Shown piece after piece: positions 34,620-49,800 of a stretch of DNA of 64,000 bases. The notes under the pieces were generated by a model. It made no database searches, was not told where the DNA came from, and was given only the letters and a program-made list of their open reading frames with translations. This stretch comes from Homalodisca vitripennis. Lineage: Eukaryota > Arthropoda > Insecta > Hemiptera > Cicadellidae. Position 1 is the stretch's first letter; every line of letters starts with the position of its first letter. Both the position numbers and the translations under genes were made by a program. The stretch is taken from contig NC_060209.1 of the NCBI RefSeq assembly GCF_021130785.1, positions 23,498,001 through 23,562,000 on the forward strand. Reading direction: 5' to 3'.

Positions 34620-37600
34620 GCAGGTACCAAGGGAACGGTGAGCGTTGATTTATGACTTTGATATGCTTAATATATATTCAATTCTGCACAGATATTTACA
34701 TTAATTGAATTGCTTGTTCTCTATTTCAAGAAAACTATAGTTTCATAAAAAGAAGCATCAAAGTATAATTTGATTCTATAAGAAACATAACTTAAATAAA
34801 TGGGGTTTTTATTAAAAGCTTAAATTTTCATGAAGATAAGATATTAAAGATTATAATTTTAAACTATTTTCTTTATACTTTGTACCATTTCCCTAAAAAC
34901 TATATTAAATATTAATATGTAAAATGATGTTTACAACATTCTTTATTTTCATCAACACACCGAGTTTAAAATGACTACAAATTCCTCTGAAATTCTATTC
35001 AGGCTATTCAGGTAATTAGTTGTTTTGGATAGTTTTAGTATGATATTTTGATTTGTCTTTTCTCCAGAAATAATGCCCAAAAATATTGGTAGAGTTCTGG
35101 GACACCCTGTAGAATAGATAAACGTACAAAAAATGTAATATAATAAAAATGTTAATGTAATATTTTCAATTTTGTATAATAAAGGTATTTACGCGTAAAG
35201 ATTTTAGGAAGCCACCATTTTCAAATACAAAAATTTCTAAACAATTAAGTTATGAATTTATATACATTTATTATTCAAAGAAACCGATCTAAAATTATTT
35301 TTAATTGTTAAGGAAAAAAAACAAAATGGAGAATATTCGGGTAATTTTTAAGTTTGAAAAGTTGGAATACATTTTCGTTCGCCTTTGATGCAAAAATAAC
35401 ATCTGAAATTATTGGCTGAGAGTTATGGAAACCTGTAGAATCGACGAATTTTTTAGAAATATGTTTCAATACATTTTTAATATAATAGAAATTGTATTAC
35501 TTAAATTACCAGTGTTTAGTGTGTGAAGAGATTGAATTTCAGAGGAACTTTAGTGATAGTAATGTTGTATATCTCGACGTTGTATATATATGATGATACA
35601 AAACGGAACGGAACGCTTACAGTAGTTAGTCTCTGGCAGAGTGCCCAGGCAGAGTGCGCCTCTCAATGCTAACTGGCGATACATGGTTCCGCGGTGGTTT
35701 GGTTAATTACGCGTGAAATTGAATTGGACGCGCGCGAATCGATTCTGACATAATTGAATTGAGATAGGTTTTTTTACTGTAATTTACACATGCAATTTTA
35801 CCAATATATTTAAATAATACAGACTGGAGAAGGTAAATATTATTTTAACAACAAAAGTGCAACGCACTATCGAATAATTTGATCCGGATTGAATGTGAAC
35901 TGTTCTTAGATTTATAAATAAAAAAGGAAATTTGTGTTGATCGAATAATATTTACAATTTAGGTTGATAACGGTATTCAGCCTTACACATTTCATGCCTT
36001 ATTGCGATGATCTCCGCTACTTAATAAAAAATAAGGCTTCTATTTACATTTCCAAAGAAATTTTTATTATCAATCACGAAATGTATAATGTGAAACAGTC
36101 TAGAATAGTAAATTATTCTAATCTATCATAACGGTAGTCATAAAGCCATTTGTGGAGAAATAAAATCAACGCTCTATTCAGTATCAGGAAAAGTTTTAAT
36201 TTTAAATTTCTTTTATATTTTAATACAGTTTAATAGCATTGTAGTTTACAAATAACATACGGAACACATTTTTTAATAAAAAGCTGAAAACCCCCATAAA
36301 TGTTTTCAATAATTAAATCATAATAAAAATAAAAATATATGGTGTAAAATATGTTATAATAACGAAAACACTTGTTTAAATATGAAAACTGATTGTACTG
36401 GGTGAGAATTTGAAGTAAAACGGGAGAATTTCCTAAGCCAGAACATTTATCTAAAATAAAAATATCATAGATTATTCTTGATACTACTGCTTTTTACGAA
36501 TAATATGGAATTTATAATTGAGTTCAACTTTGATTTCTATTAACTACTGTATATTAATTAACTGTACTTTTTTAGAAGAGAAAATGGTGGACTTCTATAT
36601 TGGATTACTTGATGGATTCATAACATAAAACAAACTAAATTAAATACGACAATTACCTACTGTATAAGCAAATACTATGTCGAAATATTGGGTTTAGAAG
36701 ACTTTTTATGCATACGCTTTTTGATGTTCTAGTATAAGATGATCAATCATACGAATACTTAGAAATTCACATAGAATAAAAAGTTAGCTATTCAAAATTA
36801 AGTAGGAATAAATGATGCTTTGAATTACTTTAAAGTTTATGAAAAGTGTCCATTTTGTTTTTTTTTGGGTGAAATATTCCAGATATAAATGTGGGCCAAA
36901 TGCGAATGACTACAATCCTGAAATGTTCATTGATCATGACTGGCTAAAGAACTCATCCAAGCTATGTGCAAGATCTGTTCCGTAGTTAAGGCAAATTATA
37001 GATAGCTTTAAAAATAACAGTAATGATCGTGATTACAAGATAGTGTTTTATTGCATAAGTCCGTATATACGTGTATATACCTCCTTGAAATTTCATCAGA
37101 AGAGGATTGCAATAGGTACATTTCTGTGAAATCTACCCAAAATAATGGCCAAAATTTGTAGTAAATAATCAATTGATTTTAAGGATGACATGAAGATTTG
37201 AACTGCCTTAAACATTAATTTTTATAAACACCTAACAATTATTATTTTACTTTTAGAAGAGAAATGTGTGGATTATTCAGATATAGTTTTATATTATGAA
37301 GTCACTATATAAATATTTTAAAGCAACGATTTAGACAACTTAATATGCATTTGATGTTAAAAAAATATTGTTTCCAGTTTGGCGTTCCAGTAGATAAAAT
37401 ATTGTTGTATAATGGTCCGAAACGGAAGTTAGAATTCAAGGCGCCTTCAGTGTGACAAGCCTGTGGAGTCAACACGTTTCCTGTTCAGAGCACGTGACGG
37501 GACTGGCTGACTGAAGGTGACGGTGGAGGGGTGTGAAGGGGTAGGTGTCAAACCTGGCCGGTGTTTGTGAATTATTTACACGGTCGACACTGGAAATACG

Positions 37601-38330
37601 TTTTGGCATCCCAATTTCACACACGAACTGAATTATTTTATTTGGCTTCCTTACGTCATCCAGATCCAATTTAGGCTCCGTAATCGTAAAAAATGTTGTC
37701 AAGATGGTGCACATGGGCGATTAACTATATATTTATCTTATGTAAGCTAAGTTGTCAGTAACAAAATATATGTTAAAGATCGATTATAGAGACCAATAAT
37801 CTCGCTGTTGGACACAAGAGATGTATTTCAAAAGAATTCAAGAAGACCCGTCCTATTTTACTAATATTGTCTCAGTAAATAATTTCCAGAAAATATAGTG
37901 CTGAAATAGTCGATACACGTTTATAAGTTATAACAATAATTATAGTCTCAATTAAAATATTTTTCATTTATTACATAAAAATCATATGTGAATAAAATAG
38001 ATATTTTTGAAGTTCTAGAGACTAATTGACTTGTAGTTCTCAATTTAACCCATAGAAATAAATTATTAATAGTCTATTAAACCTCTTTCATGATAAAATT
38101 TGTAACTAAGCATTATTTCGTAGTAGTATACTCGCATGTATGAGAAACTTTGGAAACAATAAAGAATATACTTGAAAAGCCTTACAAACAACGAGTTAAG
38201 ACTTATTTTCAATACATTTTTAGGAACATAAGAAGATTTATTTCAATTCTCAATATAATTTCTCGTTAACGAGACACTAGAGACTAATAAGTGCGGCAAA
38301 TTCAGTGATGACATATGTAAAGACTAAAAA
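34620..38330. other. AT-rich sequence without recognised genes
   Basis: Nothing coding supported. Small GC-rich blocks lie at 35600-35740 (CGCGCGCGAATCGATT-like) and 37440-37560. The end-like phrase GGGACACCCTGTAGAATAG at 35099 suggests a decayed DNA element terminus. Confidence 0.45.
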
Positions 38331-38335
38331 AGAAT

Positions 38336-39600
38336 TAATCTGCCGGTATCAAAAGCCAGAGTAAACATGGACAGTTTAAGGACTACCGAGGAAGTACCTG
38401 CCCTAAAAAAATAACTAGATATTTTTTCTGCGGTAAAAAGTGTAAATGCCATTTATCTGCCGGTATATCTCCCCATAGCCAGAGTAAACCAGGAGAGTGG
38501 TAGGATTACCGAGGTAATCAGCTGCACGGCACTCAGGTCACGTGCGACTCTGAGTGGTTGTTTACTGGCCATACACCGTCCGTTACGCGGTAAAAATTAA
38601 CAAGACATGAAAGGTGCAGCAAAGTCTACCGTAACAAGTGTAAATACCATTTATCTGCCGGTATCTATCTCTATAGCCAGGGTAAACCTGGAGAGTGGTA
38701 GGATTACCGAGGTAATCAGCTGCACGGCACTCAGGTCACGTGCGACTCTGAGTGGTTGTTTACTGGCCTCGCACCGTCCGTTACGCGTTAAAAACTAACG
38801 AGAAATGAAAGGTGCAGCAAAGTCTGCCGTAACAAGTGTAAATACCATTTATCTGCCGGTATCTATCTCTATAGCCAGGGTAAACCTGGAGAGTGGTAGG
38901 ATTACCGAGGTAATCAGCTGCACGGCACTCAGGTCACGTGCGACTCTGAGTGGTTGTTTACTGGCCATACACCGTCCGTTACGCGTTAAAAACTAACGAG
39001 AAATGAAAGGTGCAGCAAAGTCTGCCGTAACAAGTGTAAATACCATTTATCTGCCGGTATCTATCTCTATAGCCAGGGTAAACCTGGAGAGTGGTAGGAT
39101 TACCGAGGTAATCAGCTGCACGGCACTCAGGTCACGTGCGACTCTGAGTGGTTGTTTACTGGCCATACACCGTCCGTTACGCGTTAAAAACTAACGAGAA
39201 ATGAAAGGTGCAGCAAAGTCTGCCGTAACAAGTGTAAATACCATTTATCTGCCGGTATCTATCTCTATAGCCAGGGTAAACCTGGAGAGTGGTAGGATTA
39301 CCGAGGTAATCAGCTGCACGGCACTCAGGTCACGTGCGACTCTGAGTGGTTGTTTACTGGCCATACACCGTCCGTTACGCGGTAAAAATTGACTACACAG
39401 GAAATGTACAGCAAAGTCTGTGGTGATACGTGTAAATACCTTTTATCTGCCGGTATATCTCTCCATAGCTTGAGTAAACCAGGAGAGTGGTAGGATTACC
39501 GAGGTAATCAGCTGCACGGCACTCAGATCACGTGCGGCTCTGATTGGTTGTTTACTGGCTTCGCACCGTCCGTTAGCCAGTAAAAACTAACTAGAGATGA
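38336..39600 (+). repeat. 198-bp satellite with three hairpin segments per unit
   Basis: Four nearly identical 198-bp units start at 38607, 38805, 39003 and 39201. They are flanked by diverged units (about 38420-38606 and 39399-39599) and a broken first unit (38336-38400). In the unit at 38805 three inverted repeats stand out: CCAGG-GTAAA-CCTGG (38875-38889), GATTACCGAGGTAATC (38900-38915), and CACTCAG...CTGAGTG (38926-38952) enclosing GTC/GAC and the palindrome CACGTG. The array is richer in GC and CpG than its surroundings. Each unit has a 63-codon frame ending in a stop; because 198 is a multiple of three the same frame recurs in every copy. Confidence 0.93.
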
Positions 39601-39604
39601 AAGG

Positions 39605-40838
39605 TGAACCCGAATGAACTGTAATTGTTTCTAACGAGTTCTGCTTTTGTTCACGGAATTGACTTATATAAATCATAACTATCGGTTTGTTATTTGTGAT
39701 AAATTCTGTTAATGTATAATTTTGATAATGGTATTTATCTAGAGTGACACCAGAGGAATTTGATATAAAATTAACGAGAGTAGCCAGAGATTAATTTCAT
39801 TAAGTAGTTCAATTAAGATAATTTTTTTATTTTGTATGTGATAAAAACATAAAGTTTAACAAACGTTACTGTTGTAGTTAGAATTATTACATCCCTGGTG
39901 ATGATAATCCACCGAAAGTCCTACAATCTGAGATAACGTATCCGCGTTAAAAACGTATACTCTTGCACACTTGACTTCGAGGTCACCACTATTAATCTTA
40001 CACACTGATTTTGTCTAACCATCTTGTCAACTTATGCACGTAATACCCGTTTAATCCAACCCTTAGACCGCCTTTGATGATGAAAAAGGTTTTCTGAATG
40101 TATTATGTTTCTACGAACCCTGGAACCCTTTTTCAATATTTTAGCCATAGCTCTTTATATACTAATGTATCATTTAGATGAAATATCCTTACTTTATCTA
40201 TTCAGGCATGTATCACATTTAATACATACTATATAGAAAATAATAGAAAGGCGATACACCTTTCATGGAAACTGAAAGTGTTGCATTTCACCTCGGAACT
40301 ATTTTTATAGCACTTTAATAAAACAGGAAGTGAACGTGGCCTCCAATAATTAATTATTACTTATAAATCATGTACATCGGAAATGAAACAATAACGTTTA
40401 TAACGACACGAACCTCCAATGTAGGGCAAAGTCCTCCTAATTGTTATATTACACAATATAGAGTTATTTTCATTACCGGAAAATTAATAAAAATTAGACA
40501 TACATACATTCATTTCATTCATTCTATGTCAAACTCATGCCTCCTTTAAGTATGGTGTCTTAACTCACAACGTTATTCAGTGTTATTGTTTTACTATTTG
40601 ACTCAGCCTAATCATAGGCGGATGACATGGACATTTTTACGGTAATATTGTATGCTTAGTGCGCATGCCTTCATTCAGTTACTTGTAAAAATTTATTTAA
40701 AAGCAAGTGTATGTAACCAGTAGCCAAGTCATGAAGCTTATCTAATGTCATGCTTATTCACGTAGAAATGCTTTAACTTAAAAACGAATTCACTAGACAA
40801 ATCACGAATTGGCTTTCAAGAGGAGTACGAGTTTATCG
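39605..40838. other. AT-rich sequence between two satellites
   Basis: Nothing recognised. Confidence 0.5.
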
Positions 40839-40840
40839 TG

Positions 40841-43800
40841 CGTTAGGCGCAGTAATATTTAGACTCTACATGAATTAAGATTTGCCAACAGAATTGAGCA
40901 GTTTATTTCCACTACGTCTACTTAACTTTGTAAATCCTTTAGCGCAGTAGTATTTAGACTCTACATGAATTAAGATTTGCCAACCGAATTGAGCAGTTTA
41001 TTTCCACTACGTCTACTTAACTTTGTAAATCCTTAGCGCAGTAGTATTTAGACTCTACATGAATTAAGATTTGCCAACCGAATTGAGCAGTTTATTTCCA
41101 CTACGTCTACTTAACTTTGTAAATCCTTTAGCGCAGTAGTATTTAGACTCTACATGAATTAAGATTTGCCAACAGAATTGAGCAGTTTATTTCCACTACG
41201 TCTACTTAACTTTGTAAATCCTTTAGCGCAGTAGTATTTAGACTCTACATGAATTAAGATTTGCCAACAGAATTGAGCAGTTTATTTCCACTACGACTAC
41301 TTAACTTTTTAAATCCTTAGCGCAGTAGTATTTAGACTCTACATGAATTAAGATTTGCCAACAGAATTCAGCAGTTTATTTCCACTACGTCTACTTAACT
41401 TTGTAAATCCTTTAGCGCAGTAGTATTTAGACTCTACATGAATTAAGATTTGCCAACCGAATTGAGCAGTTTATTTCCACTACGTCTACTTAACTTTGTA
41501 AATCCTTAGCGCAGTAGTATTTAGACTCTACATGAATTAAGATTTGACAACCGAATTGAGCAGTTTATTTCCACTACGTCTACTTAACTTTGTAAATCCT
41601 TTAGCGCAGTAGTATTTAGACTCCACATGAATTAAGATTTGCCAACAGAATTGAGCAGTTTATTTCCACTACGTCTACTTAACTTTGTAAATCCTTTAGC
41701 GCAGTAGTATTTAGACTCTACATGAATTAAGATTTGCCAACCGAATTAAGCAGTTTATTTCCACTACGTCTACTTAACTTTGTAAATCCTTTAGCGCAGT
41801 AGTATTTAGACTTTACATGAATTAAGATTTGCCAACAGAATTGAGCAGTTTATTTCCACTACGTCTACTTAACTTTGTAAATCCTTTAGCGCAGTAGTAT
41901 TTAGACTCTACATGAATTAAGATTTGCAAACCGAATTGAGCAGTTTATTTCCACTACGTCTACTTAACTTTGTAAATCCTTTAGCGCAGTAGTATTTAGA
42001 CTTTACATGAATTAAGATTTGCCAACAGAATTGAGCAGTTTATTTCCACTACGTCTACTTAACTTTGTAAATCCTTTAGCGCAGTAGTATTTAGACTCTA
42101 CATGAATTAAGATTTGCCAACAGAATTGAGCAGTTTATTTCCACTACGTCTACTTAACTTTGTAAATCCTTTAGCGCAGTAGTATTTACACTTTACATGA
42201 ATTAAGATTTGCCAACAGAATTGAGCAGTTTATTTCCACTACGTCTACTTAACTTTGTAAATCCTTTAGCGCAGTAGTATTTAGACTTTACATGAATTAA
42301 GATTTGCCAACCGAATTGAGCAGTTTATTTCCACTACGTCTACTTAACTTTGTAAATCCTTTAGCGCAGTAGTATTTAGACTCTACATGAATTAAGATTT
42401 GCCAACAGAATTGAGCAGTTTATTTCCACTACGTCTACTTAACTTTGTAAATCCTTTAGCGCAGTAGTATTTAGACTCTACATGAATTAAGATTTGCCAA
42501 CAGAATTGAGCAGTTTATTTCCACTACGTCTACTTAACTTTGTAAATCCTTTAGCGCAGTAGTATTTAGACTCTACATGAATTAAGATTTGCCAACCGAA
42601 TTGAGCAGTTTATTTCCACTACGTCTACTTAACTTTGTAAATCCTTTAGCGCAGTAGTATTTAGACTTTACATGAATTAAGATTTGCCAACAGAATTGAG
42701 CAGTTTATTTCCACTACGTCTACTTAACTTTGTAAATCCTTTAGCGCAGTAGTATTTAGACTCTACATGAATTAAGATTTGCAAACCGAATTGAGCAGTT
42801 TATTTCCACTACGTCTACTTAACTTTGTAAATCCTTTAGCGCAGTAGTATTTAGACTCTACATGAATTAAGATTTGCCAACAGAATTGAGCAGTTTATTT
42901 CCACTACGTCTACTTAACTTTGTAAATCCTTTAGCGCAGTAGTATTTAGACTCTACATGAATTAAGATTTGCCAACAGAATTGAGCAGTTTATTTCCACT
43001 ACGTCTACTTAACTTTTTAAATCCTTAGCGCAGTAGTATTTAGACTCTACATGAATTAAGATTTGCCAACCGAATTGAGCAGTTTATTTCCACTACGTAT
43101 ACTTAACTTTTTAAATCCTTAGCGCAGTAGTATTTAGACTCTACATGAATTAAGATTTGCCAACCGAATTGAGCAGTTTATTTCCACTACGTCTACTTAA
43201 CTTTGTAAATCCTTAGCGCAGTAGTATTTAGACTCTACATGAATTAAGATTTGCCAACCGAATTGAGCAGTTTATTTCCACTACGTCTACTTAACTTTGT
43301 AAATACTTAGCGCAGTAGTATTTAGACTCTACATGAATTAAGATTTTTCCAACCGAATTGAGCAGTTTATTTCCACTACGTCTACTTAACTTTGTAAATC
43401 CTTTAGCGCAGTAGTATTTAGACTCCACATGAATTAAGATTTGCCAACAGAATTGAGCAGTTTATTTCCACTACGTCTACTTAACTTTGTAAATCCTTTA
43501 GCGCAGTAGTATTTAGACTCTACATGAATTAAGATTTGCCAACCGAATTAAGCAGTTTATTTCCACTACGTCTACTTAACTTTGTAAATCCTTTAGCGCA
43601 GTAGTATTTAGACTTTACATGAATTAAGATTTGCCAACAGAATTGAGCAGTTTATTTCCACTACGTCTACTTAACTTTGTAAATCCTTTAGCGCAGTAGT
43701 ATTTAGACTCTACATGAATTAAGATTTGCAAACCGAATTGAGCAGTTTATTTCCACTACGTCTACTTAACTTTGTAAATCCTTTAGCGCAGTAGTATTTA

Positions 43801-46800
43801 GACTTTACATGAATTAAGATTTGCCAACAGAATTGAGCAGTTTATTTCCACTACGTCTACTTAACTTTGTAAATCCTTTAGCGCAGTAGTATTTAGACTC
43901 TACATGAATTAAGATTTGCCAACAGAATTGAGCAGTTTATTTCCACTACGTCTACTTAACTTTGTAAATCCTTTAGCGCAGTAGTATTTACACTTTACAT
44001 GAATTAAGATTTGCCAACAGAATTGAGCAGTTTATTTCCACTACGTCTACTTAACTTTGTAAATCCTTTAGCGCAGTAGTATTTAGACTTTACATGAATT
44101 AAGATTTGCCAACCGAATTGAGCAGTTTATTTCCACTACGTCTACTTAACTTTGTAAATCCTTTAGCGCAGTAGTATTTAGACTCTACATGAATTAAGAT
44201 TTGCCAACAGAATTGAGCAGTTTATTTCCACTACGTCTACTTAACTTTGTAAATCCTTTAGCGCAGTAGTATTTAGACTCTACATGAATTAAGATTTGCC
44301 AACAGAATTGAGCAGTTTATTTCCACTACGTCTACTTAACTTTGTAAATCCTTTAGCGCAGTAGTATTTAGACTCTACATGAATTAAGATTTGCCAACCG
44401 AATTGAGCAGTTTATTTCCACTACGTCTACTTAACTTTGTAAATCCTTTAGCGCAGTAGTATTTAGACTTTACATGAATTAAGATTTGCCAACAGAATTG
44501 AGCAGTTTATTTCCACTACGTCTACTTAACTTTGTAAATCCTTTAGCGCAGTAGTATTTAGACTCTACATGAATTAAGATTTGCAAACCGAATTGAGCAG
44601 TTTATTTCCACTACGTCTACTTAACTTTGTAAATCCTTTAGCGCAGTAGTATTTAGACTCTACATGAATTAAGATTTGCCAACAGAATTGAGCAGTTTAT
44701 TTCCACTACGTCTACTTAACTTTGTAAATCCTTTAGCGCAGTAGTATTTAGACTCTACATGAATTAAGATTTGCCAACAGAATTGAGCAGTTTATTTCCA
44801 CTACGTCTACTTAACTTTTTAAATCCTTAGCGCAGTAGTATTTAGACTCTACATGAATTAAGATTTGCCAACCGAATTGAGCAGTTTATTTCCACTACGT
44901 ATACTTAACTTTTTAAATCCTTAGCGCAGTAGTATTTAGACTCTACATGAATTAAGATTTGCCAACCGAATTGAGCAGTTTATTTCCACTACGTCTACTT
45001 AACTTTGTAAATCCTTAGCGCAGTAGTATTTAGACTCTACATGAATTAAGATTTGCCAACCGAATTGAGCAGTTTATTTCCACTACGTCTACTTAACTTT
45101 GTAAATACTTAGCGCAGTAGTATTTAGACTCTACATGAATTAAGATTTTTCCAACCGAATTGAGCAGTTTATTTCCACTACGTCTACTTAACTTTGTAAA
45201 TCCTTTAGCGCAGTAGTATTTAGACTCTACATGAATTAAGATTTGGAAACCGAATTGAGCAGTTTATTTCCACTACGTCTACTTAACTTTGTAAATCCTT
45301 TAGCGCAGTAGTATTTAGACTCTACATGAATTAAGATTTGCCAACAGAATTGAGAGCAGTTTATTTCCACTACGTCTACTTAACTTTGTAAATCCTTTAA
45401 CGCAGTAGTATTTAGACTCTACATGAATTAAGATTTGCCAACCGAATTGAGCAGTTTATTTCCACTACGTCTACTTAACTTTGTAAATCCTTAGCGCAGT
45501 AGTATTTAGACTCTACATGAATTAAGATTTGCCAACCGAATTGAGCAGTTTATTTCCACTACGTCTACTTAACTTTGTAAATCCTTTAGCGCAGTAGTAT
45601 TTAGACTCTACATGAATTAAGATTTGCCAACCGAATTGAGCAGTTTATTTCCACTACGTCTACTTAACTTTGTAAATCCTTAGCGCAGTAGTATTTAGAC
45701 TCTACATGAATTAAGATTTGCCAACCGAATTGAGCAGTTTATTTCCACTACGTCTACTTAACTTTGTAAATCCTTTAGCGCAGTAGTATTTAGACTCTAC
45801 ATGAATTAAGATTTGCCAACCAGAATTGAGCAGTTTATTTCCACTACGTCTACTTAACTTTGTAAATCCTTAGCGCAGTAGTATTTAGACTCTACATGAA
45901 TTAAGATTTGCCAACCGAATTGAGCAGTTTATTTCCACTACGTCTACTTAACTTTGTAAATCCTTTAGCGCAGTAGTATTTAAACTCTACATGAATTAAG
46001 ATTTGGAAACCGAATTGAGCAGTTTATTTCCACTACGTCTACTTAACTTTGTAAATCCTTTAGCGCAGTAGTATTTAGACTCTTACATGAATTAAGATTT
46101 GCCAACAGAATTGAGCAGTTTATTTCCACTACGTCTACTTAACTTTGTAAATCCTTTAGCGCAGTAGTATTTAGACTCTACATGAATTAAGATTTGCCAA
46201 CCGAATTGAGCAGTTTATTTCCACTACGTCTACTTAACTTTGTAAATCCTTTAGCGCAGTAGTATTTAGACTCTACATGAATTAAGATTTGCCAACAGAA
46301 TTGAGCAGTTTATTTCCACTACGTCTACTTAACTTTGTAAATCCTTTAGCGCAGTAGTATTTAGACTTTACATGAATTAAGATTTGCCAACAGAATTGAG
46401 CAGTTTATTTCCACTACGTCTACTTAACTTTGTAAATCCTTTAGCGCAGTAGTATTTAGACTTTACATGAATTAAGATTTGCCAACAGAATTGAGCAGTT
46501 TATTTCCACTACGTCTACTTAACTTTGTAAATCCTTTAGCGCAGTAGTAGTATTTAGACTCTACATGAATTAAGATTTGCCAACCGAATTGAGCAGTTTA
46601 TTTCCACTACGTCTACTTAACTTTGTAAATCCTTTAGCGCAGTAGTATTTAGACTCTACATGAATTAAGATTTGCCAACAGAATTGAGCAGTTTATTTCC
46701 ACTACGTCTACTTAACTTTGTAAATCCTTTAGCGCAGTAGTATTTAGACTCTACATGAATTAAGATTTGCCAACCGAATTGAGCAGTTTATTTCCACTAC

Positions 46801-49800
46801 GTCTACTTAACTTTGTAAATCCTTTAGCGCAGTAGTATTTAGACTCTACATGAATTAAGATTTGCCAACAGAATTGAGCAGTTTATTTCCACTACGTCTA
46901 CTTAACTTTGTAAATCCTTTAGCGCAGTAGTATTTAGACTCTACATGAATTAAGATTTGCCAACCGAATTGAGCAGTTTATTTCCACTACGTCTACTTAA
47001 CTTTTTAAATCCTTTAGCGCAGTAGTATTTAGACTCTACATGAATTAAGATTTGCCAACCGAATTGAGCAGTTTATTTCCACTACGTATACTTAACTTTT
47101 TAAATCCTTAGCGCAGTAGTATTTAGACTCTACATGAATTAAGATTTGCCAACCGAATTGAGCAGTTTATTTCCACTACGTCTACTTAACTTTGTAAATC
47201 CTTAGCGCAGTAGTATTTAGACTCTACATGAATTAAGATTTTGCCAACCGAATTGAGCAGTTTATTTCCACTACGTCTACTTAACTTTGTAAATCCTTAG
47301 CGCAGTAGTATTTAGACTCTACATGAATTAAGATTTTTCCAACCGAATTGAGCAGTTTATTTCCACTACGTCTACTTAACTTTGTAAATCCTTTAGCGCA
47401 GTAGTATTTAGACTCTACATGAATTAAGATTTGCCAACCGAATTGAGCAGTTTATTTTCCACTACGTCTACTTAACTTTGTAAATCCTTTAAGCGCAGTA
47501 GTATTTAGACTCTACATGAATTAAGATTTGCCAACAGAATTGAGCAGTTTATTTCCACTACGTCTACTTAACTTTGTAAATCCTTTAGCGCAGTAGTATT
47601 TAGACTCTACATGAATTAAGATTTGCCAACAGAATTGAGCAGTTTATTTCCACTACGTCTACTTAACTTTGTAAATCCTTTAGCGCAGTAGTATTTAGAC
47701 TCTACATGAATTAAGATTTTTCCAACCGAATTGAGCAGTTTATTTCCACTACGTCTACTTAACTTTGTAAATCCTTTAGCGCAGTAGTATTTAGACTCTA
47801 CATGAATTAAGATTTGCCAACCGAATTGAGCAGTTTATTTCCACTACGTCTACTTAACTTTGTAAATCCTTTAGCGCAGTAGTATTTAGACTCTACATGA
47901 ATTAAGATTTTTCCAACCGAATTGAGCAGTTTATTTCCACTACGTCTACTTAACTTTGTAAATCCTTTAGCGCAGTAGTATTTAGACTCTACATGAATTA
48001 AGATTTGCCAACCGAATTGAGCAGTTTATTTCCACTACGTCTACTTAACTTTGTAAATCCTTTAGCGCAGTAGTATTTAGACTCTACATGAATTAAGATT
48101 TGCCAACAGAATTGAGCAGTTTATTTCCACTACGTCTACTTAACTTTGTAAATCCTTTAACGCAGTAGTATTTAGACTCTACATGAATTAAGATTTGCCA
48201 ACAGAATTGAGCAGTTTATTTCCACTACGTCTACTTAACTTTTTAAATCCTTAGCACAGTAGTATTTAGACTCTACATGAATTAAGATTTGCCAACCGAA
48301 TTGAGCAGTTTATTTCCACTACGTCTACTTAACTTTTTAAATCCTTAGCGCAGTAGTATTTAGACTCTACATGAATTAAGATTTGCCAACCGAATTGAGC
48401 AGTTTATTTCCACTACGTCTACTTAACTTTGTAAATCCTTAGCGCAGTAGTATTTAGACTCTACATGAATTAAGATTTGCCAACAGAATTGAGCAGTTTA
48501 TTTCCACTACGTCTACTTAACTTTGTAAATCCTTTAGCGCAGTAGTATTTAGACTCTACATGAATTAAGATTTGCCAACCGAATTGAGCAGTTTATTTCC
48601 ACTACGTCTACTTAACTTTGTAAATCCTTTAGCGCAGTAGTATTTAGACTCTACATGAATTAAGATTTGCCAACACCGAATTGAGCAGTTTATTTCCACT
48701 ACGTCTACTTAACTTTGTAAATCCTTTAGCGCAGTAGTATTTAGACTCTACATGAATTAAGATTTGCCAACAGAATTGAGCAGTTTATTTCCACTACGTC
48801 TACTTAACTTTGTAAATCCTTTAGCGCAGTAGTATTTAGACTCTACATGAATTAAGATTTGCCAACAGAATTGAGCAGTTTATTTCCACTACGTCTACTT
48901 AACTTTGTAAATCCTTAGCGCAGTAGTATTTAGACTCTACATGAATTAAGATTTGCCAACCGAATTGAGCAGTTTATTTCCACTACGTCTACTTAACTTT
49001 GTAAATCCTTAGCGCAGTAGTATTTAGACTCTACATGAATTAAGATTTGCCAACCGAATTGAGCAGTTTATTTCCACTACGTCTACTTAACTTTTTAAAT
49101 CCTTAGCGCAGTAGTATTTAGACTCTACATGAATTAAGATTTGCCAACCGAATTGAGCAGTTTATTTCCACTACGTCTACTTAACTTTGTAAATCCTTTA
49201 GCGCAGTAGTATTTAGACTCTACATGAATTAAGATTTGCCAACCGAATTGAGCAGTTTATTTCCACTACGTCTACTTAACTTTGTAAATCCTTTAGCGCA
49301 GTAGTATTTAGACTCTACATGAATTAAGATTTGCCAACAGAATTGAGCAGTTTATTTCCACTACGTCTACTTAACTTTGTAAATCCTTTAGCGCAGTAGT
49401 ATTTAGACTCTACATGAATTAAGATTTGCAAACCGAATTGAGCAGTTTATTTCCACTACGTCTACTTAACTTTGTAAATCCTTTAGCGCAGTAGTATTTA
49501 GACTCTACATGAATTAAGATTTGCCAACAGAATTGAGCAGTTTATTTCCACTACGTCTACTTAACTTTGTAAATCCTTTAGCGCAGTAGTATTTAGACTC
49601 TACATGAATTAAGATTTGCCAACAGAATTGAGCAGTTTATTTCCACTACGTCTACTTAACTTTTTAAATCCTTAGCGCAGTAGTATTTAGACTCTACATG
49701 AATTAAGATTTGCCAACCGAATTGAGCAGTTTATTTCCACTACGTCTACTTAACTTTTTAAATCCTTAGCGCAGTAGTATTTAGACTCTACATGAATTAA

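Noticed and set aside
37469..37714. 81-residue minus-strand frame in a GC-richer block
   Set aside because: No recognisable domain, no splice sites of note, and no match to the missing TMTC2 N-terminus.
38607..39392. Four identical 63-residue plus-strand frames
   Set aside because: Each lies in one 198-bp satellite unit, ends at the same stop, and repeats because 198 is a multiple of three. There is no evidence of a protein family.
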